The notes: generated from the letters alone by a model not told the origin. A DNA stretch of 28,815 nt from Pyrenophora tritici-repentis (GCF_003171515.1 NW_027093999.1:1-28815), one strand, 5' to 3'; counted from the stretch's first letter, positions 17,638-26,812 are shown. Translations and numbers: made by a program.

Positions 17638-18176
17638 GTTTTAGAGAGGAGGAAATATAAGAGAGTTTACTAGAAAATAAGAAAGAGGGGTTTCAGAGTA
17701 GGCAGAAGCGTAAAGCAAGAGCATAGGGCAGAGGAAAAGAGGAAAAGAGGTAGAGTTTAAAGAAGGCCGCCGGTTGCGGTAAGGAAGATGCAAAGGCGAG
17801 AGTAGTAGAAGAGAATATAAGAGAGGATTATATGTTAGGGGTAAATAGGTAAGAGGGGGCGGGGATTTAGGGGCGCAAAAGGAGGGTAGAGAAAGAAAAT
17901 ACAAGAGAGGTAGAGGTAAAGGGTTAGAAAGAGAGTTAGAATAGAATTTTTATAAGATAAGGTAGGTTTAGAGGACGCAGAGTTGTAGAGCGAAGTAGAG
18001 GGTAGGGTGTAAGAGTAGAGAGTAAGGAGTTAAAAGAAGTTAGATAGGGCGTATAAGTAGTAACACCCCGTTTTTAGGGTTAAGAAGTATTTAGGAGGAG
18101 AAAGGGAGAAGTAGGAAAAGAAGAGGGAGAGTAAGAGTAAGCCGTAAGGTGTCACAAAGAGGGTAGAGTAAGAGTA
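17638..18176. repeat. Subtelomeric block A (diverged copy of block B)
   Basis: Collinear with 26979-27396: TTTTAG..GGAGGAGGAAATA, then AAGAAAGAGGG, GGGCAGAGGAAAAGAGG, a GC island at 17766-17780, GCGAGAGTAGTAGAA, AGAAAGAAAATACAAGAGAG, and GTAAGGTGTCACAAA at the end. The copies differ by substitutions and small indels. No gene is seen. Confidence 0.85.
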
Positions 18177-18243
18177 GAGGAGAGAGTAGAGGGGGTGGTG
18201 GGTGGACCCGTAAGGTGTTACAAAAAGGGTGGAGTAAGAGTAG
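18142..18243. repeat. Two 36-bp direct repeats around GTAAGGTGTYACAAA
   Basis: Units near 18142-18177 and 18207-18243 share CCGTAAGGTGT, ACAAA, AGGGT and GAGTAAGAGTAG. A third diverged copy ends block B near 27369-27396. An inverse of the core, GTAACACC, occurs near 18059. Confidence 0.75.
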
Positions 18244-18681
18244 TTATTGTAGGATTAATTAGGTTATAGGAACGCAGGCGGTGGAGTGAGTTCCGGGGGC
18301 GCAGTACAGCAAGTCAGACGGGGCAGATAGGACAGACAAGGAGGCGAAACAAGTAGTAAGGGGGAAGAGGAGGTTTCACAAGTAGGTAGGGCGAAGAGAG
18401 GGTTTCATAGGTAAGTAGGATATAAAGAGAAAGGGGAGTGTTAGGAAGAGATAAGTAAGGTATTATAAAGAAGAGGAGTATGTGTTATAAGGGTAGATAG
18501 TAGCGTGTAAAGAGTAGAGTAAAGAGTAGAGTAAAGAGTAGAGTAAAGAGTAGATAGTAGAGAGTGTAGGAAGTTAAGAAGGAGTAGAAGTGGTAAAGGA
18601 AGAGAGGGAGTAGGTAATAAAAACGGTAAGAGAGAGTAAAACGCAGAAGGAAAAGTAAAGAAAGTAGGTAAGTAAAGAGAA
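18177..18681. repeat. Purine-rich DNA up to the chromovirus B insertion
   Basis: No gene is seen. It contains a 12-bp tandem repeat (AAAGAGTAGAGT, nearly four units, 18509-18554). A more mixed stretch at about 18262-18335 has a GC-rich string but no readable gene. Confidence 0.7.
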
Positions 18682-18686
18682 GTAGT
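18682..18686. other. 5-bp target-site duplication, left copy
   Basis: GTAGT at 18682-18686 is repeated exactly at 26078-26082 on the far side of chromovirus B. Five bases is the usual duplication for Gypsy integrases. Confidence 0.9.
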
Positions 18687-18894
18687 TGTAAGGGTCTCAC
18701 ATAGGTCAGGTATTTGAAACTGTGTTGAATTACAAAGTAATTGCAGTGCAGAGCTTGTAAGAAGCTCTGCGCGGAATATATCTAAGTGGGGGTGTGCATG
18801 GGCCACCAAACAGGTGGCTCGTGCGCGAACATCAAAACAACGCTAAGGCATCTGGCAGGTGGCCTGTGCGGGGCAACGGCCCAAAACCATCACA
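18687..18894 (-). repeat. 3' LTR of chromovirus B
   Basis: 208 bp, reading TGTGATGG to CTTACA on the minus strand, with the same TATA box and hairpin as the other LTRs. It borders the target duplication at 18682-18686. Confidence 0.95.
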
Positions 18895-18905
18895 CGTCCC
18901 CCCCC
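18895..18905 (-). other. polypurine tract of chromovirus B
   Basis: Eight G residues then ACG on the minus strand, directly upstream of the 3' LTR. Confidence 0.8.
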
Positions 18906-18914
18906 GAAAAGCGC

Positions 18915-19325
18915 TCAAAGTTCCGACTGAGGCGCAAACTTATTTGAGTACTTGCTATCTAGTAGCTGGAGCAGGGCTATAGCGAGCTGTCCGTCGTCAT
19001 CGTAGTCATGAAATGTGGCGTGTGGTCCTGGTCGGCCAGGGTTGCGGCTGTGAAAGTCCTGGACTGACTCTTTACAGCTGCGCAGGTTATGGTAGGGCTG
19101 CCATGGCTCTGACTGATCGTCGCCCACCCATTCCACCTTGTATTGCAGCAATCCACGCTCACCTGTGTGAGGGTCGACGAGATTGCGTCGTATGCGAGAG
19201 TCTAGGACTTGGGAGACCACGTATTCTGTGACTCCATCGTTGCCAAGGTGGACTTCGGGGGAGCGGCATCGCCTGGACGAGGTTGTCCGGGTAAGGCGTC
19301 GTCCTCGTACGGTTGTAGGAGCCAT
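18915..19325 (-). CDS. pol B fragment: chromodomain
   Basis: Native frame from about 19255 to the stop. It contains the chromodomain (EYVVSQVLDSR, QYKVEWVG, SEPWQPYHNL) and ends APQSEL as in copy A. The first 20 or so residues are out of frame. Confidence 0.75.
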   Translation of the reverse strand: MAPTTVRGRRLTRTTSSRRCRSPEVHLGNDGVTEYVVSQVLDSRIRRNLVDPHTGERGLLQYKVEWVGDDQSEPWQPYHNLRSCKESVQDFHSRNPGRPGPHATFHDYDDDGQLAIALLQLLDSKYSNKFAPQSEL

Positions 19326-20713
19326 GGGTGGAAGGCTGGGAAGATAGCTTTAAGCTGAGGAGGGAGGTCTAGTTCGTAGGCCATGTTGTCAATGACCCGA
19401 GTGATCTGGTATGGCCCTATATTCTTGTGGTCTAGTGACTTAACTGGTCTTTCGGTTTTAATGTGGCGGGCGTTCAGCATCACCCAGTCACCCACGTCGA
19501 ACCGTGGTGCTGGGTATCGGTTCGCGTCTGCGAACTCTTTCATCTTGTCTTGAGCCCATAGGATTTGTTGTCGCAGGAAGGTGCGCGTTGTGTCAATGCG
19601 CTGGGCGAGGGCATCAGCGTTCCGTTGCTGTTGGGCGATAGTAGGGTGGTTGTTAAGGGGGCGCAGAAGGTGAGCGGGCTCCAGTCCAGATCGCGGTTGG
19701 CGTCCCTTTGTGGCGAGGAACGGAGATAACCCGGTAGCTGTGCTAATGGCCGAATTGGCTTCAAATTCTGCTAAAGGCAATAGCTGGGCCCAATCCGTCT
19801 GTAGGTAGTTAACGTACGCCCTTAGGTATTGTTTGAGATCGGCGTTTGCATTCTCGGTCTGACCGTCGGTTTCTGGGTGATGGGAGGTAGAGAGTTTAGG
19901 GTGCGTTCCCACCTGGGCACACAGGCGATTCCAGAAATGTGACGTGAATTGGCGGCCCCGATCTGATACAAGAGACCTTGGGTATCCTTCCTCTTTCCAG
20001 ATGTATTCCATAAACTTGTCAACGACTGTAGGCACCTCTAGGTTTTCCATTGCAATGAACTTCTTCATTTTTGATAGACGGTCAACCACGACCATGATGT
20101 GTTGGTAAGAGTGACCACACCAGGTTGACTTAGGCAGTGGGGTGATGAAGTCGATGGATATGTCATCCCAGTACTGAGTAGGGACAGGCAGCGGGTGAAG
20201 CAAACTATGTTTGGCGGTGCGGTTAACCTTAGAGCGTTTACAGGTTAGACAGTTGTTGGTAAAGCGCGCAATTGTGTTCGTCATGCCCTGCCAGTAGTAC
20301 CACTGGCTTACTTGTTGGTACGTCGTCGTGCGACCTCCGTGGCCGCCCGGTAGGCTATTGTGGATGTGTGCGATAATCCTCGTACGGAGTTTCTCACTGA
20401 AGGGGACGACAAGACGCCCGTTGCCAATAAATAGCTTGCCGTCGTTGCTGGCTTCTAGGTCGGCTAGTTCCATCCGAATGCCTTCCGCTATGAGGTAATG
20501 TGGGATACGGCGGTCATTAGAAGCGAGGGCTGTCTTTACATCGCGTAGGCGTGGGTCGCTAAGGCAGAGTTCTAAGAGGACATCGTCGAGGGGGCGATCG
20601 TCGGCTCCTTCGATGTCGTCATATGGGTCATGGGTGCCCTTTAGGGAGAAGCGGGCTAACCCTACCAACATTGTAGAGGTGGACAGTGAAGCGCCTTCGC
20701 CGCTCTCTTGCAT
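19202..20713 (-). CDS. pol B fragment: integrase
   Basis: Carries the complete integrase zinc-binding region (HIHNS, CLTC) and the DDE core (SIDFI, VSDRG, DGQTEN), followed by the GPYQITRV integrase C-terminal segment. It differs from copy A by Thr to Ser in GYPRSLVSDRG. The frame is lost at the C-run deletion near 19260. The apparent Met start is internal; upstream residues are separated by the MITE. Confidence 0.85.
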   Translation of the reverse strand: MQESGEGASLSTSTMLVGLARFSLKGTHDPYDDIEGADDRPLDDVLLELCLSDPRLRDVKTALASNDRRIPHYLIAEGIRMELADLEASNDGKLFIGNGRLVVPFSEKLRTRIIAHIHNSLPGGHGGRTTTYQQVSQWYYWQGMTNTIARFTNNCLTCKRSKVNRTAKHSLLHPLPVPTQYWDDISIDFITPLPKSTWCGHSYQHIMVVVDRLSKMKKFIAMENLEVPTVVDKFMEYIWKEEGYPRSLVSDRGRQFTSHFWNRLCAQVGTHPKLSTSHHPETDGQTENANADLKQYLRAYVNYLQTDWAQLLPLAEFEANSAISTATGLSPFLATKGRQPRSGLEPAHLLRPLNNHPTIAQQQRNADALAQRIDTTRTFLRQQILWAQDKMKEFADANRYPAPRFDVGDWVMLNARHIKTERPVKSLDHKNIGPYQITRVIDNMAYELDLPPQLKAIFPAFHPWLLQPYEDDALPGQPRPGDAAPPKSTLATMESQNTWSPKS

Positions 20714-20751
20714 CAGTGTAAGGACGGAGCCTAGGTCGCAAGGATTGTCGC

Positions 20752-20759
20752 CCAGGCAT
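20752..20759. other. 8-bp target-site duplication of the pol MITE, left copy
   Basis: CCAGGCAT at 20752-20759 is repeated exactly at 20922-20929. Copy A, which lacks the insertion, has one copy of the site (ATGCCTGG near 4567). Confidence 0.9.
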
Positions 20760-20921
20760 TAGACTCCGCAACAATCAATTCAATCCGGTCACTCTCCTAG
20801 ACCCACTTACCTATCTAGGTAGGGCTTAAACTCCTATAGGTAACTACTAGGCTTAAAGCGGTAATCAATCAATCCAATCTGAACCTTCTAGGACCCACTT
20901 AATTGATTGTTGCGGACTGTG
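20760..20921. mobile_element. hAT-type MITE inserted in chromovirus B pol (162 bp)
   Basis: Terminal inverted repeats share the core TCCGCAACAATCAATT on both ends; the outermost bases are TAGAC on the left and CACAG on the right. The 8-bp target duplication is CCAGGCAT. The core is the same as in the MITE of the TLH gene (8715-8842), but the interior differs and is longer. Copy A supplies the empty site. No coding capacity. Confidence 0.92.
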
Positions 20922-22704
20922 CCAGGCATACTCCGGCGAGGCGTACAGCGGCATAGCTGCCGCCCCATCGGTTGGAACCTAGGATAGTCTGGCATTGGTG
21001 CTGGACCCGGTCGTCCGTGACTGAGTCTGGCAAGTCTCCTGTCCGGCGGGTAAGGCTGTCGGGTTTAGTACCCTGTTTACCAGGGCGGTATTGTATGCGA
21101 AAGTCGAATTCCTCTAGGAACTCAGCCCAGCGGGCTTGTCGACGATTGAGATTGCGTTTAGAGCGGAAGTATTCGAGCCCGCGATGGTCTGTTAGCACTT
21201 CTACCGCCTCAGGAACTCCTGCGAGTTCTGGCCTCCATTCCTCGAAGGCGCGGACTATAGCGAGGAGCTCCTTGTCGTATATCTCGTAATTACACTCTGT
21301 GGGCGACATCTTCTTTGAGAGATAGGCGACCGGCCGGACTGATCCGTCTGGCTGGACCTGGGAGAGCACTGCTGCGTACACATAGTCAGACGCGTCAGTT
21401 TCTACGATAGTCTTTAGGTCGGGGTCAAAGTGGGCGAGCACCACGTCGCTACAGAAGGCGACTTTCAGTGCGAGGAAGGAGCGCTCAGCTTCTTTAGTCA
21501 TCTTGAATAGCTTAGGGTCGCCCTTAGTGAGATGCGTTAAAGGTTTTGCGATATCCGAGAAACCGCGTATAAATCGGCGGTAGAAGTTAGCAAAACCTAA
21601 AAAGGCTTGTACATCTTTTAGAGATTGCGGAAGCTTCCAGTCCTGAATGGCGCTGACTTTGTCTGGGTCCATTTTAATACCGTCGGCGGTGATGATAAGC
21701 CCGAGGAATTTAACCTCTGTCGTTATGAAGTCGGATTTAAGAATGTCCATAGGCAATCCGGCGTCTGCGAGCCGAGAGACTACCTGTACTAGGTGCTTCT
21801 CGTGTTGATCAAGAGTCTCACTAAAGATAATTACATCGTCTAAGTAAGCCATGCAGAACTCATCGAGATATTCGTGTAGGACGTCGTTAATGTATGCTTG
21901 GAAGGTTCCTGGGCTATTGCACATGCCGAAGGGCATAACAGTGTATTGGTACAGTCCGTAGGGCGTGATGAAGGCGGAGAGGTGTTTATGTTCTTCTTTG
22001 ATGCGTATCTTATTGAATGCGGCGATCACATCTACCTTGGAGAAGTATCGCGATTTTGAGAGCTTAGCAAGCATGTCCCGGATTAGTGGTGGGGCATTTC
22101 GGTTCTTGACAGTGTGGGCGTTCAGACCGCGATAGTCGACGCATATGCGGATGCCTCCACCTGGCTTGCGCACAACAAGAAGGGGTGCGGCCCAGGCGGA
22201 AGTGCTGCGTTCGACGTGTCCTTTCTTGATCATGTCGTCCACATAGAGTTTCACCGCTCGGGCTTCATCTCGGGACATTGGGCGTAGACGCTGGAATGAC
22301 GGCTTAGGCGGCTGGCCAGTATCGTCGAGCTTAAGTTCGATTTTGTGGTCAAGGTTACCCCGGAGCTCTGGGAGCTCGTCCGCTTCTTTAGGGTCAAAAC
22401 CTTGGTACAAGGGATGAAGGACCTTAGGTAATCGCTTGAGGATTTCTTGTCTCGTCATGTGCGGACGTTCCATCTTGTCGCGGAACTTCTCGTAATCCTC
22501 TGGGAGCACTTTGGCTCCTGCAGCACGTAGGTGCTGAGTGTCCTCCCATTCCTTGTCGGATAGCTCGGCGATGCGGCCGATTTCATCGTAAGAGGTGATA
22601 CAAATGTCCTGGTCGTGACAGACGGCTGCCGCGGCTACGCGGCTAGAGATGAAAGCTACATCAATTGGTGGGGTGCTTTGGGGTGACGAGCAACCTTCCG
22701 GCAA
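20899..22704 (-). CDS. pol B fragment: reverse transcriptase and RNase H
   Basis: Open from inside the C-run frameshift near 22672 to within the MITE, whose sequence supplies the last residues (AQSATIN). It contains the RT core (KVDVIAAF, AYLDDVII) and RNase H (ETDAS, DKELLAI, TDH). Unlike copy A, the join from the protease linker into RT is unbroken (ELRGNLDHKI, KLYVDDMIKKGHVERS), which shows the native reading there. Confidence 0.88.
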   Translation of the reverse strand: MPEGCSSPQSTPPIDVAFISSRVAAAAVCHDQDICITSYDEIGRIAELSDKEWEDTQHLRAAGAKVLPEDYEKFRDKMERPHMTRQEILKRLPKVLHPLYQGFDPKEADELPELRGNLDHKIELKLDDTGQPPKPSFQRLRPMSRDEARAVKLYVDDMIKKGHVERSTSAWAAPLLVVRKPGGGIRICVDYRGLNAHTVKNRNAPPLIRDMLAKLSKSRYFSKVDVIAAFNKIRIKEEHKHLSAFITPYGLYQYTVMPFGMCNSPGTFQAYINDVLHEYLDEFCMAYLDDVIIFSETLDQHEKHLVQVVSRLADAGLPMDILKSDFITTEVKFLGLIITADGIKMDPDKVSAIQDWKLPQSLKDVQAFLGFANFYRRFIRGFSDIAKPLTHLTKGDPKLFKMTKEAERSFLALKVAFCSDVVLAHFDPDLKTIVETDASDYVYAAVLSQVQPDGSVRPVAYLSKKMSPTECNYEIYDKELLAIVRAFEEWRPELAGVPEAVEVLTDHRGLEYFRSKRNLNRRQARWAEFLEEFDFRIQYRPGKQGTKPDSLTRRTGDLPDSVTDDRVQHQCQTILGSNRWGGSYAAVRLAGVCLAQSATIN

Positions 22705-23342
22705 GGGTCAGGGACCTGGGGGAGAGGTTGCTTGTGGTGCCGGCTGCTCTGAGTGTGACAGGGTCGGTGGTCGTGGATACAGTTAATTAGACAGTGCTCC
22801 GAGTCAAAACTTAGAGACATGTCTTTCCAGTTAACTCGGGGTTCATGGGTTTGGAACCAGGGCGTTCCTAGGATCATTTGGACACCAGAGAGTTTGGTGA
22901 CATAGGCTAGGACATCTTCGGTGTGGGTGCCAAATGTGACAGTTACCCGGGCCATATGGGTAACGCCTGCCACTAGAGAGCCATCAGCGAGTTCTAGAGT
23001 AGCAGGCTGGGAGAGAGAGATAAGGTCGTATTTATGTGCGCGGGCATGAGAAGAATCAATGAAGAGAGAAGCACAACCAGTGTCACCCATGATTTCGACG
23101 TGTTGAGGAGAGGAGCGATGAGAAGAAATGATTCCTTTAAAGACTAATTGCTGGCCTACTAGAGGCTGATACTTATCACCGCGTATAGCGGCGGCAGCAA
23201 TGGCCGAGACGGTGATCCGGGATCCAGTCTGGCTCTGTTGTTTTAGAGCCTTGACACGGTTCGCAATTGCCTGGAGTGTTGGATCCGGGTCGGACTCATC
23301 GTCAGAGCTGACTTCTACGGTAGGGGAAAGGGCTAGGGTCAA
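22656..23342 (-). CDS. pol B fragment: aspartic protease
   Basis: Same sequence as the protease region of copy A with the DTG triad (EIMGDTGCAS) and MILGTPWF. The native frame ends at the C-run deletion near 22672, so the final residues are spurious. No true start: the frame should extend upstream into gag but meets a stop caused by a missing C near 23408-23412. Confidence 0.8.
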   Translation of the reverse strand: MTLALSPTVEVSSDDESDPDPTLQAIANRVKALKQQSQTGSRITVSAIAAAAIRGDKYQPLVGQQLVFKGIISSHRSSPQHVEIMGDTGCASLFIDSSHARAHKYDLISLSQPATLELADGSLVAGVTHMARVTVTFGTHTEDVLAYVTKLSGVQMILGTPWFQTHEPRVNWKDMSLSFDSEHCLINCIHDHRPCHTQSSRHHKQPLPQVPDPCRKVARHPKAPHQLM

Positions 23343-23493
23343 AGAATCGTCGACAAAGCGGTTAGGATGTAACTCCTCTTCTTCTTCGCTGTCTTCGACA
23401 GAAGGGGCAGGGGGAATTAGGGGATGTGCTGGTGGTTGTACTGGGGTGGCTTCTCATGCCGGGGAGGTCCCTGGGGGCGACTGTCGCCAGGGA

Positions 23494-25802
23494 CTAAGCA
23501 TTTTCCGAAGGTTGGGGAGAGGTGGAGGTGACGCTAGCTGCGGCGCCCTTGACCTTAGGGCGGGCTGGCTCTCCGACGGGTACGCCATTGTTAGCAATAG
23601 CCTTCTCAAGAGCGTCCTGAACTTCGGGGTACGAGTCAAAAGAGGCGACCGGCTCCTTAGAGCAGTAACCTCCTGTAGCCTTAAAGGTGTGATTCTTCTT
23701 AAGACAGTTGAAACAACGATTTAAGTGACGGAGGACCTTGACCTGGATGTCAGAGCGGCCACGGGGGCCAGATCCCGAGCTGGATCCACCGTTCCGGGGT
23801 CCGTTAGAGGGAGTGGACTTATTGCCGCCTGCTCCGCCGCCCCCGCCACCTTCTAAACTCTGATTTCCTCTACGGTTGCCAGTTGTAGTGGCTCGTTGTG
23901 GGTTGGACTGTTCGAGGAGACGAAGGGTTTGACAGAAGTCAAGGTAGGTGAGGCTAGACTCTAAGACTTTCATGGCGGTCATGTCGCGCCACCATACAGG
24001 CAGCCGGTTGCGCATGAACTGGATCTTGAGGGTGTCGGGCCAACGAAGGGCCGAGGTGCCGACGTTAAAGCGGGCGATGTACTCACCCATAGACTCTGTG
24101 GGCTTCATAGTGGAATTCAAGCTCTCATACCAGGACTGAGCTTCGATGCTAGTGTTCAGCGACTTATAGACAGAGTCAAGGATAGACCAAGCCTCGTTAC
24201 TGTGCGCGAACTCAGCTCCAGGTTCGAGGTACCCATGCTGGAGGCATCCGAAAGCCTTGTCCTTGGTCTTCTGGCGGATGTAGCTAAGCTTCTTGGTTTC
24301 TGAGGCGAACTCGTAGGGATAATCAGCAAACCAATCGGTGACGTCCATCTTCCACTTAAGATAGTCGGCGGAAGTGGTGCCATTACCGGAGAATGCCTCA
24401 GGTTCAGGTTTCTTTGGGCGGGGGTGGCGACGGTGATCGTACTCTTCGTCATCGGAGTATCGATTTTTCGTAGACTGAGTGCCGCGCTGACCTTGGCGAG
24501 AGAGGGCTGGTAGAGGACTGTTGGCATCGTCGCCTTCAGAGTCCGATGAGTCTGGGGGGAAGGGCCTGTGTGGCCGCGCCTGGCTGACCTAGAAACCTTG
24601 GCTGTAGCCTGTTTTAGCTTAGCCTGGAGTTTCTTCATATTCTCTAATGTGGCTCGGTGGGCGTCGTGCTCCTGTCGGTATTTGTCCTTGTAGGCCGATT
24701 TGCGGGCGGCGAGGTTCTCTGCCTGGTTCTGGGCCTGCTGGTAGTCTTCGTGAGCGCTTCCGCGCGCGTCGCGGAGCTCCTCGGTTAGGCGTGCAACTGT
24801 AGCGACGGAAGACTGAAGTTGGTCCTGGCAGTTCTTAAGGACAGCCTGTGTGTCAGCGACGTCGCCCTTGTAACCCTCAAGGATATCTTGGGTTTCTTGA
24901 TCCTTGCTGTGGAGGTTTTCGATGACCTTGTCTCTTGCGAGAAGCTGTTCGCCTAACTGATCGCTGTGTTTGCGCTCGTTGCCGAGGTCTCTCCACATAT
25001 CGCGGATTTGATCATATAGTCTGTTCAACGCCTTAGACTGGTCATTATTCGTATGTCCGATAGGCGTAGTGTGGAGAGAATCTTTGCGTTGGGGGTTGCC
25101 TTGCGCATCGTTCTCCCAGAGGTCGAAGGTGGTCACGTTATCCTCGCGAGGAATGACGTAGGACGTAGAGGGCTGTCGCTCGAATTGCGCACGCTCGTAG
25201 GCGTGTTCAACTAGGGGTTCTAAGGACGCGGCGGGTCCAGGTGAGAGCCACGCTTCAGAAAAATAATCAGTGTCGACTTCGGCCTGAGACTGGCGCGAGT
25301 AGCGGCGTTGCTCGCTCATTAATGGGTAGCGTATGCCCAATGGGCTGCTCAAGTCGGCGCGATGGTCTATGAAGGCCACGCCCTTCTTGCGCGTAGTGAT
25401 TGTGGTCGGAAGCTCGTCGTCAGAGTCGTCGGAAATGTCCAGTGGCTGCTGTACACTATCGGTGTGGCCGAGGGAGGGTAGCGTCCTGGAATGCGTACGT
25501 CCCTGTCGAAGAGGTTGTTCTTGCCGTGTGCTCGGGGAGGCCGCTGGCGCGACGCTCTAGGGTTTCTTTGGTCTGGGAGGTGGGCGCCGTCGCACGCGAA
25601 GGCTGTTCGGGGGCTGAGTTCTCGTGGCTCTCGTCCATACGGGAGCGGTTCATGGTTGCGGCCGTCTCTCGCATGAAACGAGGGACGCCGAGGGCAGGAT
25701 TTCGGTGTTCTGTAGTGCTGGGGCGAGTATCGCGCGATGTCTCCTCAGTGAGGAGTTCCACGATCTCGGGATGAGGGAGTCACGAGCCCCCAGAGGGTTC
25801 AT
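23494..25802 (-). pseudogene. gag: gag of chromovirus B, frameshifted
   Basis: Capsid/nucleocapsid polyprotein. A possible start is the ATG at 25802 (MNPLGARD). Open pieces: 25761-25456 (Arg/Thr/Ser-rich N-terminus), 25379-24156 (coiled-coil-like middle, native to about 24580), and 24348-23494 (capsid region from MDVTDWFADY, a Gly-rich linker, zinc knuckle CFNC...H...C, ending PSENA). An extra base near 25468 breaks the first junction, since copy A reads through there. The frame also changes near the C/G runs around 24560-24600 in both copies. The N-terminal start and number of true frameshifts are uncertain. Confidence 0.82.
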
Positions 25803-25857
25803 GACTTGTTCGACGGGGCGCTTCTCGTGAGGCGCACCGTTGGGCCAGTGTTCGGTG

Positions 25858-25868
25858 ACTGCAATTAC
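25858..25868 (-). other. Self-priming primer-binding site of chromovirus B
   Basis: GTAATTGCAGT on the minus strand begins one base after the 5' LTR. It is exactly complementary to ACTGCAATTAC inside the LTR (25920-25930, minus strand), which starts 33 bases after a TATA box. This matches the arrangement proven for Tf1 of S. pombe, where the mRNA 5' end folds back to prime minus-strand synthesis in place of a tRNA. Confidence 0.75.
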
Positions 25869-25869
25869 G

Positions 25870-26077
25870 TGTAAGGGTCTCACATAGGTCAGGTATTTGA
25901 AACTGTGTTGAATTACAAAGTAATTGCAGTGCAGAGCTTGTAAGAAGCTCTGCGCGGAATATATCTAAGTGGGGGTGTGCATGGGCCACCAAACAGGTGG
26001 CTCGTGCGCGAACATCAAAACAACGCTAAGGCATCTGGCAGGTGGCCTGTGCGGGGCAACGGCCCAAAACCATCACA
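25870..26077 (-). repeat. 5' LTR of chromovirus B
   Basis: 208 bp with TG...CA ends, same as the 3' LTR. TATA box at 25958-25963 (minus-strand TATATT), hairpin between it and the predicted transcript start at 25930. R plus U5 is about 61 nt. Confidence 0.95.
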
Positions 26078-26812
26078 GTAGTAGGTAGTAGAAGAAGAGA
26101 AGTAGAGAAATAAAGAAAGGTTACAGGGTTAGGGAGAGTAAGAAGGGTAAGGGAGTAGGGATAATAGAAGAGGATAGAAGAGATAGTAAAAGAGAAAAAA
26201 AGAGAAGAGATATAAGAAGAGAGAAAGAGTGAAGAAGAGAGAGATGATAGTTAATATAATATAGAAAAGTAAGAAAATAGATATAAGAGAATAGAATAGT
26301 AATAAAGAGTAAGAGTAAGAGCAGAAGTAAAGGAAAGGAAGAGAGAGAAAAAGGAAAATGAGAAGTAGAAGTGAAGAAGAAAGAGAGCAAGAAAGAGAGC
26401 AAGAGTAAAGAAAAGGGTAAGAGTAGAAGTAGAAGTAGTGAAAGCGGTAAGAGAGAGTAAAGTAGGTAGTAGTAGAAGAAAGAAGTATAGAAAGGAAGTA
26501 AAGAGGAGTAGTAGGTAGTAGAAAAAGAGAAGTAGAGTGAGTAAAGAAAGTCGGAGAAGAAAGAGAAAAAGGGTGAGAAGAGGTAATGAGTAAGGAGTAG
26601 GAAGAGAAAGGTTAGAGAGTAGAGTTAAAAGTAAAAATTCGAAAGGGTTAGTAGAAGGAGAGAAAAAGGAAGGAGTAGGGAGTGAGGTAAGTAGGAGAGA
26701 AAGAGGTAGAAAGAAGAGGAAATAGGGAAAGTAAAGTAGATCAAGAGAGAGGAAAGGGAAGTTAGAGGAGTAAAAGAAGTTGAGAGAGGAAAAGAGGGGT
26801 GTAGTAGTAGAG

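Larger units (their letters stand above)
18915..23520 (-). pseudogene. pol: pol of chromovirus B, three frameshifts and a MITE
   Basis: The same polyprotein as copy A with all domains recognisable, split into four open pieces. Copy A's frame shows the lesions: one C lost near 23408-23412 upstream of the protease, which puts a stop in the overlap with gag; one C lost in the C run near 22672-22675; the MITE at 20760-20921; and one C lost near 19257-19261 before the chromodomain. Copy A is intact at these four places while copy B is intact where copy A is broken in pol (3138, 3258). The element's machinery was therefore functional recently, though neither copy is now complete. Confidence 0.88.
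18687..26077 (-). mobile_element. Ty3/Gypsy chromovirus copy B, complete, with nested MITE
   Basis: A 7,391-bp element bounded by two 208-bp LTRs with TG...CA ends and a 5-bp GTAGT target duplication, so it is an undisturbed integration into the purine-rich arm. Gene order on the minus strand is primer-binding site, gag, protease, RT, RNase H, integrase, chromodomain, polypurine tract. It contains a 162-bp MITE in pol. Several homopolymer indels break gag and pol, at sites that mostly differ from those of copy A. The two LTRs look identical where compared, so the insertion is young. Confidence 0.96.

Noticed and set aside
14796..18681. An intact gene in the purine-rich arm
   Set aside because: All frames are closed by frequent TAG/TAA, and only decayed helicase pieces and one unknown relic are readable.
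25834..25846. Possible tRNA-type primer site (TGGCCCAACGGTG on the minus strand)
   Set aside because: It is more than 20 bases from the LTR and fits no tRNA end that I recognise, while the adjacent 11-base self-complement is exact and correctly placed.
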